Shown: positions 7,068 through 14,806 of the stretch, piece by piece | Layout of the letters: each line of letters starts with the position of its first letter | Position numbering within the stretch: the stretch's first letter is position 1 | NCBI RefSeq assembly: GCF_018069875.1 | Contig: NZ_JAGQDF010000011.1 | Location: forward strand, 1 to 64,000 | Length of the DNA: 64,000 nucleotides | From: Ideonella alba | GTDB taxonomy: Bacteria; Pseudomonadota; Gammaproteobacteria; Burkholderiales; Burkholderiaceae_C | Reading direction: 5' to 3' | Notes under the pieces: generated by a model | The model's database searches: none | What the model was told of the DNA's origin: nothing | Seen by the model: only the letters and a program-made list of their open reading frames with translations | Made by a program: the position numbers and the translations under genes

Positions 7068-7439
7068 ATGTTTGATCACGTGGTGTTCTCGGTCAGCCAC
7101 TATGAGGAGGCCAAGGCGTTCTTTCTGAAGGCGCTGGCTCCCCTGGGTGTCGAGGTGGTCTCCGAAGGTCCCCTGGGCATTGAGCTGTGCCATCCGGACA
7201 GCCCGTCGTCGCTGTGCATTCGCCGGACGGAGCAGAAGACACACCATCTCCACCTGGCCTTCACGGCCCATTCGCGACAACAGGTTCATGACTTCTACGC
7301 GGCCGCGCTGCAGGCTGGCGGCCAGGACAACGGTGCACCCGGTTGGCGCCCGCAGTACAGCGGGAAGTACTACGCCGCCTTTGTGATTGGCCCCGATGGG
7401 CACAACATCGAAGCCGTTTACCACGAACCCGATGAATAA
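7068..7439 (+). CDS. VOC family protein
   Basis: The 123-residue protein opens with MFDHVVFSVSHYEEAKAFF, the first beta strand and helix of a VOC (glyoxalase-like) domain with the metal-ligand His at position 4. It ends with FVIGPDGHNIEAVYHEP, the typical last strand with the E of the metal site. The internal KTHHLHLAF gives another likely ligand. The length matches single-domain VOC proteins. The substrate is unknown. The longer upstream frame overlaps the DUF1801 gene and is not coding, so the start is ATG 7068. It is not a close copy of the VOC gene at 5192. Confidence 0.9.
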   Translation: MFDHVVFSVSHYEEAKAFFLKALAPLGVEVVSEGPLGIELCHPDSPSSLCIRRTEQKTHHLHLAFTAHSRQQVHDFYAAALQAGGQDNGAPGWRPQYSGKYYAAFVIGPDGHNIEAVYHEPDE

Positions 7440-7564
7440 ACGGGGAAGGGCATGGGCACACCGCGCCCCTCATCGACTGCACGATGGTGGCCTGAGCGCG
7501 GCCAGCCACCCCAGTGCGCGCTGAGGTCGAGCCGCCTGGGGTCAACAAGACGACGAGTCCGGTC

Positions 7565-8098
7565 ATGATGCAAGCATGCCGTCCTGTCCTGTGGGCCTTG
7601 ACCTTGTCAGGTGTGGTGACCAGCGCGGTGGCGGCCACCCCGTGGGAGCGCTGGATCGCGCGACCGACGCCAGCCAGTGCCCAACAGGTCCAGAGGATCG
7701 AGTACAGCACCCAAGGCGGCAACGCCGACCTTGGCGAAGAGACCACCCGCGGCCTGCGAATCCTGGCGGCGCGTGTGGGACAAGGCGACCCGGCATCCTT
7801 GGCCATCGCCGTGCGGCTGGTGCACACCACACGCCCCGGCGCCCACCTTGAAGATCTTCATGCGATGCTGGGACGCGCGTCCGGCGACCACGCCCAGCAG
7901 TTTCTGGCGGCGCTGAGGCAAGAGGGCGGCGATCTGTCCTGCCCTGGCGTTGAGTTCATGGGGGAGGCCTTCGTCGACAACGATGCGGCCAAAGTGGCCG
8001 AACGTGAGCGTCGGCGGCGCGCCCTCATGAAGGTCTCTTCGACGCGGCTGGTGCCGGTTCGAGACCGGTGCCTGAAGGTGCTGCAGCAGGCCGGCTGA
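7565..8098 (+). CDS. Exported protein, unknown function
   Basis: The product is 177 residues from ATG 7565, or 176 from ATG 7568. It starts with a clear Sec signal peptide (LWALTLSGVVTSAVAA, cleavage near residue 25). The mature protein is helical, with repeated Arg-rich amphipathic stretches (RGLRILAARVGQGDPASLAIAVRLV, AKVAERERRRRALMKV) and two cysteines (LSCPG, DRCLKV) that could form a disulfide. No family is recognised. It is flanked by 120-220 base gaps and is probably its own transcription unit. Confidence 0.65.
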   Translation: MMQACRPVLWALTLSGVVTSAVAATPWERWIARPTPASAQQVQRIEYSTQGGNADLGEETTRGLRILAARVGQGDPASLAIAVRLVHTTRPGAHLEDLHAMLGRASGDHAQQFLAALRQEGGDLSCPGVEFMGEAFVDNDAAKVAERERRRRALMKVSSTRLVPVRDRCLKVLQQAG

Positions 8099-8320
8099 CC
8101 GTTCACACATGCTGACCCGCCAGGGCCCGACCGGGTCGAGTGTCCTGCTTCAGCGCCCGCGTCCTGACCCCATCCCATCCCGGTGCGGCTGGGCAAGGTC
8201 GCCGCTTCGCGCGATCATTGGTCCACCCCGCACGCCCCCCATGGTCGTCTGCATCCGAATGGGGATGACAGGGCGGCCCCATGGGTGTTGAAGTGGGGCC
8301 CATGACACCAGGAGGACTTG
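8099..8320. other. Intergenic stretch with no recognised gene
   Basis: The 222 bases hold only short Arg/Pro-rich shadow frames. The sole clear signal is GGAGGA at 8311-8316, the ribosome-binding site of the next gene. Confidence 0.5.
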
Positions 8321-8749
8321 ATGTGGCGCTTCTATGTCGCGGTGGCGGCGGTCTGGGTGGCGTTGTCGCCGCCCCTGTTCACCGGCGGGGCCTGCACCGC
8401 CGAGTTCGACGCGCTCCACGCTGAACTGATGGACAGCGGGCTGCTGCGGCGCACGGCGAAAGACGCTGTTGAACATTTCCGGGGCCTCGGGGTGCCGGTG
8501 TCCGAGATCACGCCGGAACGCTGCCGTGAGCAGAAACCGCGCTTCCTGTCGCGCTGCACGAGTGAGACGCTGGTGTATGCGCGCGTGCCGGTGAAGCACC
8601 TGGTCTGCCGCACCTACCGCGACGCGGACATCAAGGTCGCCATGGTGTACGACGACCGTGGCCGCGGCGTGCGCCTGAACATGGACATGGCGCCGTTCAA
8701 GTCGCTGCCCATTCCCGGCACCGGCATCGTCATCGACTGGGGCCGGTGA
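8321..8749 (+). CDS. Exported protein, unknown function
   Basis: A strong Shine-Dalgarno GGAGGA lies 4 bases before the ATG at 8321, which decides the start. The 142-residue product has a signal peptide (WRFYVAVAAVWVALSPPLF) and four cysteines in the mature part (GGACTAEF, ERCREQ, SRCTSET, LVCRTYR), so a disulfide-stabilised periplasmic protein is likely. I recognise no family. It ends 28 bases before the nucleotidyltransferase gene and could share its transcript. Confidence 0.7.
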   Translation: MWRFYVAVAAVWVALSPPLFTGGACTAEFDALHAELMDSGLLRRTAKDAVEHFRGLGVPVSEITPERCREQKPRFLSRCTSETLVYARVPVKHLVCRTYRDADIKVAMVYDDRGRGVRLNMDMAPFKSLPIPGTGIVIDWGR

Positions 8750-8777
8750 AGGCCCGGCGCCCACCACAGGGACCCCC

Positions 8778-9410
8778 ATGACCCCCACGGCGATGGTCGA
8801 GGCGATCTGCCAGGAGCTCGTGTCCAGTCACGGGGTTCACACCATCTTGCTGTACGGCTCGCACGCCGACGGCACCGCGACCGACGACAGCGATCTCGAC
8901 ATCGCCGCCTTCGGCACGGTGGTGCAGGCATTCCGGATCGCGCGCCAGGAAGGTCCGGTCTACCTGGACGTGTGGGTGTACCCCGAGGCGGATCTCTCGC
9001 AAGCCTCGGTCGAGAGCCTTCGCCTGCGGGGCAGCCATATCCTGCTGCAACGCGGTGCGCTGGCAACCACCTTCCTCGATCGCCTGGATGCCCTGTACCG
9101 CCAAGGACCGGAGCGTCTCAGTGCCAACGAGGTGGCGGCCCGCGACGTCTGGGCGCACAAGATGCTCGCGCGCAGCGCACGTGGCGACGCGGAAGGTCAC
9201 TACCGCCGTGTCTGGCTGCTGCAAGCGCTGCTGGAGGACTACTTCCACAAGCGAGGTCTGTGGTTCGAAGGCCCGAAGAAGGCGCTGCGCTGGCTCCAGG
9301 CGTTTGATCGCCCCGCCTACGAGGCCTACTGCCTGGCGCTGGAGCCGGGCGCCAGCCAGCAGGCGATCGCGGACCTGGTGCGTCTGCTCGCCGGTCAGGG
9401 CCATGCCTGA
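8778..9410 (+). CDS. Nucleotidyltransferase domain protein (MNT/KNTase-like)
   Basis: The 210-residue protein has the minimal nucleotidyltransferase signature of pol-beta type enzymes: GSHADGTATDDSDLD at residues 27-41, i.e. G-S followed by D-x-D (Asp39, Asp41) that binds metal and NTP. The C-terminal half is helical, like the substrate-binding HEPN-type bundle often fused or paired with such domains (LLQALLEDYFHKRGLWFEGPKKALRWL). Members modify antibiotics, tRNA or partner toxins by AMP/NMP transfer. No separate HEPN partner gene is adjacent, so a MNT-HEPN toxin-antitoxin role would have to be within this one chain. The substrate is unknown. Confidence 0.8.
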   Translation: MTPTAMVEAICQELVSSHGVHTILLYGSHADGTATDDSDLDIAAFGTVVQAFRIARQEGPVYLDVWVYPEADLSQASVESLRLRGSHILLQRGALATTFLDRLDALYRQGPERLSANEVAARDVWAHKMLARSARGDAEGHYRRVWLLQALLEDYFHKRGLWFEGPKKALRWLQAFDRPAYEAYCLALEPGASQQAIADLVRLLAGQGHA

Positions 9411-9567
9411 CCGATACCCGATCCGTGGCACCCGTCGGCACGCTCTGCCCCGGGCGGCCGACTGGGCCTGGCAGGGGCTGGTCACGGGCCTGGGCCGTGC
9501 CTCAGAATGGCTGCTCGCCCCATGTCAAGCCGTCAGACGTGGTGCAGGGGCGAGGGAGGACCACAGC

Positions 9568-10398
9568 ATGAGAACGGATCAAGCGGCGCGCGGTCCGTCG
9601 TGTGGCGTGCACGAGGCCACCGCCCCAGACGAGGCGTGGGCGCTTGGAACGCCTTCGTCCGCCCGCCCTCCAACGGCTTCGGGGTGGGGTGGGCCGCCTC
9701 GTCGATGGCGCTGTCGTTCTTCGAGTCCAGCGCCTCGAACCATCGCCGGACCGATCGTCTTGTCGTGGTTGGCGGTGGTGTCATGCGTGACGCCAGCCTG
9801 GGCCGCCGCCGACAAGGTCTCCGAGTCGGCCGCCCACTCACAGTGTGAGCAGCAGTTGCGATGGGGGGTCACGCCAAGGGATCCGCTGCCGGCCATTCCG
9901 GCCTTTCGCAACAGTGTGTGCGAGTGCGTCGCTTCAGAGGCCCCCGGACTGCCCCAGGAGGGCAGCGCAGGCGAACGCCAGGCCGCGCAGGCCGCGTTGG
10001 CCCGGCGCTGCTATCAGCGAGCCCAGCAGGCCTTGCTGTCGCAGCCGGTGCCGGACACCGCCGTGTCGGCGATCGGTCAGGTGGTGCCCTTCTTTGCCGC
10101 GAACGCCGAGTTCAGGTCTGCCCGGTTGGTGTCGACGGTGTGTCCGAGACTGGACTACCCCTTCGTGGCAGTCAGGGCCGAGGCCGTGGGAACGACCGTT
10201 GTGGCCTTGAAGATCTCGTCCACCGGCCAGTTGCTGGGCAAGTACCTGGTCCAGTCCGCTGGTCCGTCCTACGGGCACAAGGCGCTGGACGAGGCCGTCA
10301 TCACGATGCTGGGCCAGTGCAAGTACGAGCCTGCGCGGTTGAACGGCCAAGCGGTGGAAGGATGGACCCGCATCGAGTACCTCTGGAAGCTGGAGTAG
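9568..10398 (+). CDS. TonB C-terminal domain (energy-transducer-like) protein
   Basis: A GGGAGGA ribosome-binding site at 9554-9560 points to ATG 9568, giving 276 residues. The N-terminal about 55 residues are Ser/Pro/Arg-rich. A hydrophobic segment (IAGPIVLSWLAVVSCVTPAWA) follows and may anchor the protein or act as a late signal. The last 90 residues match a TonB C-terminal fold: VGTTVVALKISSTGQLL, SAGPSYGHKALDEAVITML, YEPARLNGQAV. In TonB systems this domain contacts outer-membrane receptors. No exbB or exbD and no receptor is adjacent, and cysteines in the periplasmic part (SQCEQQL, SVCECVA, RRCYQ) are unusual for TonB, so it may be a TonB-fold protein with another job. Confidence 0.7.
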   Translation: MRTDQAARGPSCGVHEATAPDEAWALGTPSSARPPTASGWGGPPRRWRCRSSSPAPRTIAGPIVLSWLAVVSCVTPAWAAADKVSESAAHSQCEQQLRWGVTPRDPLPAIPAFRNSVCECVASEAPGLPQEGSAGERQAAQAALARRCYQRAQQALLSQPVPDTAVSAIGQVVPFFAANAEFRSARLVSTVCPRLDYPFVAVRAEAVGTTVVALKISSTGQLLGKYLVQSAGPSYGHKALDEAVITMLGQCKYEPARLNGQAVEGWTRIEYLWKLE

Positions 10399-10498
10399 TG
10401 AGTCGTCCCGGGTGACAGCGGTCCGCGTCGAGCGTCCACGGAAGCCGCCGCGCGCATCGGCATGGCACACTGACCGCGGTTCCAAGGAGGTCAACAGC

Positions 10499-11188
10499 GT
10501 GTCCGAGCCCGCCGAGCCAGGCGACGGTGATGTGGTCCGGGTGGCCACCTGTGAAAGCGCCACGGAAGCGCATCTGCTGAGGGGGGTGCTGGAGTCCGCT
10601 GGACTGGCGCCTCGCGTGGCGGACGCGCACACCGTTCAAGCCAACGCCTGGATGACCCAGGCCGTGGGTGGCGTCAGGGTGCTGGTGCCTGCCGCGCAGG
10701 CCCGCGATGCGCTGCAGGTGATCGCCCAGTTCCACGCCGGCGCCTTCCAACTGGAGGGCGAGCAGGCGGCGGGACCCACCTACCAGGTGCAAGCCTCGCC
10801 GGTGTTCAGCCCGGACCGGGCGGCGCTGCTCAGCCTGGTGCTCACGCCGGTGTTCGGTGCCGCGGTGCAATGGGCCAATGCGGCCACGCTGCGTGACGGC
10901 GCGCGCCGACGGGCCCGATGGGTGTGGCTGATCGTGCTGACGCTGGCCAGTGTCGGCGCGACGGCCGTCATGCATCGGCTCAACCCAGGGCCTGGGGTCA
11001 TCTTCCGGGCCAGCCTGGCGATGTCGGCGGTGACGCTGGTGTGGTACTTCGTGTCCGGGCAGGATCAGAGCCGAGCGCTGCTGGCCACCTACGGACCGAG
11101 GTTCCAGCGGCGAAGTCTGGTTGTGCCCGCTGGGCTGGTCGCCCTGCTTCTGCTGGCGGCGGGCTGGTCGCTCAGCGAACTGGCATGA
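10499..11188 (+). CDS. DUF2007-type signal-transducing domain with membrane region
   Basis: A perfect AAGGAGG at 10484-10490 places the start at GTG 10499 (229 residues); the frame extends further upstream but without coding character. Residues about 15-75 match the DUF2007 'putative signal transducing protein' domain: VVRVATCESATEAHLLRGVLESAG, with VRVLVPAAQARDALQVI closing it. The C-terminal 130 residues contain three or four hydrophobic helices (WVWLIVLTLASVGATAVM, ASLAMSAVTLVWYFVSG, LVVPAGLVALLLLAAGW). DUF2007 folds like a PII/ferredoxin-like ligand-binding domain; the ligand is unknown. It stands alone. Confidence 0.7.
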   Translation: MSEPAEPGDGDVVRVATCESATEAHLLRGVLESAGLAPRVADAHTVQANAWMTQAVGGVRVLVPAAQARDALQVIAQFHAGAFQLEGEQAAGPTYQVQASPVFSPDRAALLSLVLTPVFGAAVQWANAATLRDGARRRARWVWLIVLTLASVGATAVMHRLNPGPGVIFRASLAMSAVTLVWYFVSGQDQSRALLATYGPRFQRRSLVVPAGLVALLLLAAGWSLSELA

Positions 11189-11402
11189 CGCCGGGTCCTT
11201 GCGCCGATCTGGCATGGGCGTGCCACCGTCGCCTCCAGGCGAGCGAGGCGCGATGCCTCTGCCGCATACCGCGATCCTTCCGAGGCGCCTACGGGCTCAC
11301 CACCGACCCGCCGACAGGCCGGGGTGCGCGCCGGCCCGTGACAGCGCACCGGCGCACGCCCCAGAATCCCCCCTGACACCCACCGCGCGATAGCCCCACC
11401 CG

Positions 11403-11924
11403 ATGCTAATCCGACTGCTCAACCCAGCCGATGCCGCCGGCTTCCGGGCCGTGCGCCTGCGCGGCCTGACCGAGGAGCCCGCGGCCTTTGCCTCGTCCTA
11501 CGAGGAAGAGTGCGGCCGGCCGCTGGAGGCCACCCAGGCGCAGCTTGCGCCGAAGGCCGATGGCGCGGTCTTCGGCGCGTTCGAGGGCGACACGCTGCTG
11601 GGCGTGGTGGGCCTGCAGCGCGAGAGCATGCGCAAGCTGGCGCACAAGGGCGTGGTCTGGGGCATGTATGTGGTGCCGCAGGGACGGGGCCGGGGGATCG
11701 CGCGCCGCCTGCTGGCCGCGGCGCTGGACCATGCGTGGACGCAGTGGCAGTTGGCCCAGGTGAACCTGAGCGCGCAGACCGGCAACCAGGCTGCGGTGGC
11801 CCTGTACCGGTCCCTGGGCTTCGAGGTCTTCGGCACCGAGCGGGGGTCGATGCGGGTGGGGGACCGCGTCCATGACGAGCACCACATGGTCTGCCGGGCG
11901 CCCGCTGCGCTCACGAAGGAGTGA
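11403..11924 (+). CDS. GNAT family N-acetyltransferase
   Basis: The 173-residue protein has the complete GNAT fold: an N-terminal strand-helix (MLIRLLNPADAAGFRAVRL), the central VWGMYVVPQGRGRGIARRLL that carries the acetyl-CoA pyrophosphate loop (Q-G-R-G-R-G), and the C-terminal NQAAVALYRSLGFEVFGTE typical of the family. It transfers an acetyl group from acetyl-CoA to an amine on a small molecule or protein; the substrate cannot be inferred. It ends 7 bases before the next gene, so the two are probably co-transcribed. Confidence 0.92.
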   Translation: MLIRLLNPADAAGFRAVRLRGLTEEPAAFASSYEEECGRPLEATQAQLAPKADGAVFGAFEGDTLLGVVGLQRESMRKLAHKGVVWGMYVVPQGRGRGIARRLLAAALDHAWTQWQLAQVNLSAQTGNQAAVALYRSLGFEVFGTERGSMRVGDRVHDEHHMVCRAPAALTKE

Positions 11925-11931
11925 GGCACGT

Positions 11932-12300
11932 ATGGCCACCACCGACCTGACCACCGTGTACGCGGCGCTGCGCCAGATCCTGGCCCGGCACACCGACGGG
12001 CTGCTGGTCCAGCACGACGATGACACGCAGTTCTACGTCGACACCCACCACGTGCAGCCGAACAAGAAGCCGCTGTTCTTCGGCGCCGTGCAGCGGAAGA
12101 AGGCGATGGTCGCCTTCCACCTGATGCCGGTGTACCTGCAGCCGGCGCTGCTGGCGTCGATCTCGCCGGCCCTGACCGCGCGGATGCAGGGCAAGTCCTG
12201 TTTCAACTTCAAGACCCTGGAGCCGGCCTTGTTCGAGGAACTGGACCGGCTCACGCAGTCGGCCCGGGCCAGCTACCGCGCGCAGGGCTTTGTCGACTGA
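11932..12300 (+). CDS. Conserved small protein, DUF1801/YdhG-like, unknown function
   Basis: The 122-residue protein starts at ATG 11932 after a GAAGGAG sequence. The conserved-looking core is KKPLFFGAVQRKKAMVAFHLMP and MQGKSCFNFKTLEPALFEEL. I have seen this pattern in a widespread family of small bacterial proteins without known function, related in fold to DUF1801. It has no signal peptide and no membrane helix, so it is cytosolic. It is immediately downstream of a GNAT gene and 80 bases upstream of an AHSA1 gene, in a run of small stand-alone genes. Confidence 0.7.
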   Translation: MATTDLTTVYAALRQILARHTDGLLVQHDDDTQFYVDTHHVQPNKKPLFFGAVQRKKAMVAFHLMPVYLQPALLASISPALTARMQGKSCFNFKTLEPALFEELDRLTQSARASYRAQGFVD

Positions 12301-12380
12301 AGCCGGGGCCCGTAGACTGTCTGGCCGTGCGTCATCGCCGATGGCGTCAGGCGCCAACCGCCCTGGCTGAAGGAGCCCCC

Positions 12381-12785
12381 ATGAAGATTGTCGTGTCCAC
12401 CCGCGTCGCGGCCCCGTTGAGCGAGGTCTGGCGCGCCTACACCACGCCCGCCGACATCATGGTGTGGAACACCGCCTCGCCCGACTGGCACACCACGGCG
12501 GCCACGGTGGACCTGCGGCCAGGGGGCCGCTTCTCGTCGCGCATGGAGGCCAAGGACGGCTCCTTCGGCTTTGACTTCGCGGGCGAGTACACGCGCGTCG
12601 AGCCGCAGGCCCTCATCGAGTACGCGTTCGGTGACCGGGTGGGGCAGGTGCGGTTCGAGGAGGGCGCGCAGGGCGTGCTCGTCACCGTCACCTTCGATGC
12701 CGAGTCCACCCATTCCGAGGAACAGCAGCGCGGCGGCTGGCAGGCGATCCTGGACAACTTCGCGCGCCACGTGGTCGGCTCTTGA
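12381..12785 (+). CDS. SRPBCC (AHSA1-type) domain protein
   Basis: The 134-residue single-domain protein follows GAAGGAG with ATG at 12381. It shows the AHSA1 pattern: STRVAAPLSEVWRAYTTPADIMVWN, then VDLRPGGRFSSRMEAKDGSFGFDFAGEYTRVEP and GGWQAILDNFARHV at the end. The SRPBCC fold binds hydrophobic ligands in a helix-grip cavity; in bacteria this subgroup often sits with ArsR-type regulators, but none is here. It resembles only in family the C-terminal domain of the fusion at 4121-5017. Its stop is 13 bases before the next GNAT gene. Confidence 0.9.
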   Translation: MKIVVSTRVAAPLSEVWRAYTTPADIMVWNTASPDWHTTAATVDLRPGGRFSSRMEAKDGSFGFDFAGEYTRVEPQALIEYAFGDRVGQVRFEEGAQGVLVTVTFDAESTHSEEQQRGGWQAILDNFARHVVGS

Positions 12786-12798
12786 GCGGCGCCTGGTG

Positions 12799-13194
12799 AT
12801 GCAGGTCCGGGATGTGGCGCCCCACGAGCTGCCGGCGGTGTGGCGGCTGCTGTGCGCCCAGGGCTGGGCGCAGCGCGTGGGCAGCCCGGCCGACCTGGCG
12901 CGCCTGGTGGCGGCCAGCCAGCGCAGCGCGGTGGCGCTGGACGACCAGGGACAGGTCGTGGGCTTTGCCCGAGCGATCACCGACGGCCTGTCGAACGGTT
13001 ACCTGTCGATGGTGGTGGTGGACCCGGCGTGTCGCCGGCAGGGCCTGGGGACGCGGCTGGTGCAGCACCTGATGGGTGAGGATGCCAGCATCACCTGGGT
13101 GCTGCGCGCGGGTCGCGAGGGCGCCGAGGCCTTCTTCAGCCGGCTGGGCTTTCGCGTGTCCACGCTGGCAATGGAGCGGCCCCGCCAGCGCTGA
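12799..13194 (+). CDS. GNAT family N-acetyltransferase
   Basis: The 131-residue protein is a compact GNAT domain: VGFARAITDGLSNGYLSMVVVDPACRRQGLGTRLVQHL contains the strand-4 and acetyl-CoA loop (R-R-Q-G-L-G), followed by GAEAFFSRLGFRVS, the family's last motif. The size fits the YhbS/GCN5-like minimal forms. The frame is open far upstream, but that region lies over the AHSA1 gene, so ATG 12799 is the first reasonable start. The substrate is unknown. Confidence 0.9.
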   Translation: MQVRDVAPHELPAVWRLLCAQGWAQRVGSPADLARLVAASQRSAVALDDQGQVVGFARAITDGLSNGYLSMVVVDPACRRQGLGTRLVQHLMGEDASITWVLRAGREGAEAFFSRLGFRVSTLAMERPRQR

Positions 13195-13237
13195 GCGGGT
13201 CGGGCCGGACGACCCCGTCGAACTGGTACCCTGCCGC

Positions 13238-13870
13238 ATGCCCAGGTCCACGCTGAGCTGGTCCGAGAGTGCCGTGGTGGCCCTGATCTGCTTCGGGCTG
13301 TTCACCCTGTGGTCGGTGCAGGCGGTGCTGTCCGGCTTCCCGGATGCCCGCTTCACCGACGATGGCAACTGGCAGATGGTCGGGGTGGAACTGGTCCTGG
13401 CCCTGGCGGCCCTGCTGTACCTGCGCGCGCGCCGCTTCGACATTGCGTCGCTCTACCCGCAGCCGACGCTGGCCGGCACCGGCATCGGCCTGCTGCTGTT
13501 CGTGGCCTGCTGGCTGGGTGGCACGCTGACCACGTCGGTGCTGGGCGTGGCGGGCGAGGGCGATGTGATCGCCTTCTCGTTCGATCAGACCTCCCTGGCT
13601 TCCCGCGTCGGGTTGGCCGTGGTCAATGGCAGCTTCGAGGAGGTCTTCCTGCTGGGCGTGCTGGTGCGGGGCCTGCGCGGCCATGGCCTGTCGGTGGCGC
13701 TGGGGGTGCCTCTGCTGGTGCGGGTGCTCTACCACCTGTACCAGGGACCATTGGGCGTGGTCTGGGTGGCGACCTTCGGTGTGCTGCTGTCGCTGGCCTA
13801 TGTGTGGCGCCAGGACCTGTGGCCGCCGGTGCTGGCCCACATCCTGTGGGACATCGTGCCGACCCTGTAG
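13238..13870 (+). CDS. CPBP family intramembrane (CAAX-like) protease
   Basis: The 210-residue protein has about six hydrophobic helices and the CPBP motifs: EEVFLLGVLVRGL (E-E-x6-R, motif 1, near residue 130), a middle helix with a VRVLYHLYQG His (motif 2) and HILWD near the end (motif 3). The family includes CAAX prenyl proteases and bacterial immunity or processing proteins. The substrate is unknown. It is convergent with the 5'-nucleotidase gene, ten bases away, and is the last gene of the plus-strand run of small genes. Confidence 0.85.
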   Translation: MPRSTLSWSESAVVALICFGLFTLWSVQAVLSGFPDARFTDDGNWQMVGVELVLALAALLYLRARRFDIASLYPQPTLAGTGIGLLLFVACWLGGTLTTSVLGVAGEGDVIAFSFDQTSLASRVGLAVVNGSFEEVFLLGVLVRGLRGHGLSVALGVPLLVRVLYHLYQGPLGVVWVATFGVLLSLAYVWRQDLWPPVLAHILWDIVPTL

Positions 13871-13880
13871 GGCGGCGGCC

Positions 13881-14774
13881 TCAGGCGTTGGCCACACCTG
13901 CCGCCACATGGCCGGCAGGCACATGGGACAGCGCGCCCTGCACATGGCCGGTCTGGTCGTCGAAGAAGAAGTCGGGTTCGAACTCGCGCAGGAAATCGCC
14001 CTTGGGCAGGCCGCCCAGGAACAGCGCCTCGTCCACCTCCACCTGCCAGTCCATCAGCGTGCGCACGGCGCGCTCGTGGGCGGGGGCGCCGCGTGCGGTG
14101 ACCAGCGCGGTGCGGATGCGCATCGGGCCGGGCTCGGCGCGCAGGCGGTGCAGCGCATCCAGCAGCGGCTTGAAGGGGCCCGGCGGCAGCGGCGTGGCCG
14201 CCTTGGCCTGCTCGTGGCGCTGGAAAGCCGGCAGGCCCTCGCGCTGGAAGACCTGCTCGGCCTCATCCGAGAACAGCACCGCGTCGCCATCGAAGGCGAT
14301 GCGCAGTTCATCCGGGTGGGCCTGCGAGGCCCGCGCGCCGTGCGGGTAGACACGCGCCGCCGGCGTGCCGGCGGCGAGCGCCGGACGCACGTCGCCATCG
14401 TGCGCCGACAGGAACAGGTGCGCGCCCAGCGGCCGCAGGTAGCGCCAGGGCGGCTGGCCCCGGGTGAACACGCCACGCTCGATGCCCAGGCCGTAGTGCG
14501 CCGCCGAGCGGAACACGCGCAGGCCCGACATCGGGTCATTGCGTGACAGGATCACCACCTCCACCCGCGGCGCGGCGCCGGCATTGAAGGCCAGCAGCTT
14601 CTTCACCAGCGAGAAGGCCACACCGGGCGGGGCCGGCTGGTCCAGGCGCTGCTGCTGCAGCTGCATGTAGGCGCGGTCGTCGGCGGCTTCAAAGACGCGG
14701 TTCTCGTCCTCGAAGTCGAACAGGGCGCGCGACGAGATCGCGACGACCAGGCGGTCCTGCAGGCTGGCGGGCAT
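13881..14774 (-). CDS. 5'-nucleotidase (cytosolic NT5C1-like)
   Basis: The 297-residue protein matches the bacterial 5'-nucleotidase family related to vertebrate cytosolic 5'-nucleotidase I (PF06189). It has LVVAISSRALFDFEDENRVF at the N-terminus, VEVVILSRNDPMSGLRVF, FLSAHDGDVRPAL, LRIAFDGDAVLFSDEAE and FFFDDQTGHV near the end. The FDGDAVLFSDEAE and FDD segments are the HAD-like acidic metal sites. Expected reaction: nucleoside 5'-monophosphate to nucleoside and phosphate, in the cytosol. ATG 14774 is chosen because the frame upstream runs into the AAA+ gene in another phase. It lies 32 bases downstream of that gene and is likely co-transcribed. Confidence 0.85.
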   Translation of the reverse strand: MPASLQDRLVVAISSRALFDFEDENRVFEAADDRAYMQLQQQRLDQPAPPGVAFSLVKKLLAFNAGAAPRVEVVILSRNDPMSGLRVFRSAAHYGLGIERGVFTRGQPPWRYLRPLGAHLFLSAHDGDVRPALAAGTPAARVYPHGARASQAHPDELRIAFDGDAVLFSDEAEQVFQREGLPAFQRHEQAKAATPLPPGPFKPLLDALHRLRAEPGPMRIRTALVTARGAPAHERAVRTLMDWQVEVDEALFLGGLPKGDFLREFEPDFFFDDQTGHVQGALSHVPAGHVAAGVANA

Positions 14775-14806
14775 GCGGGCGATGTTACGCGCGCAGCACC
14801 GCTCCT

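Noticed and set aside
8778-9410. A MNT-HEPN toxin-antitoxin pair
   Set aside because: The nucleotidyltransferase motif is clear, but no separate HEPN gene with the R-x4-6-H motif lies beside it.
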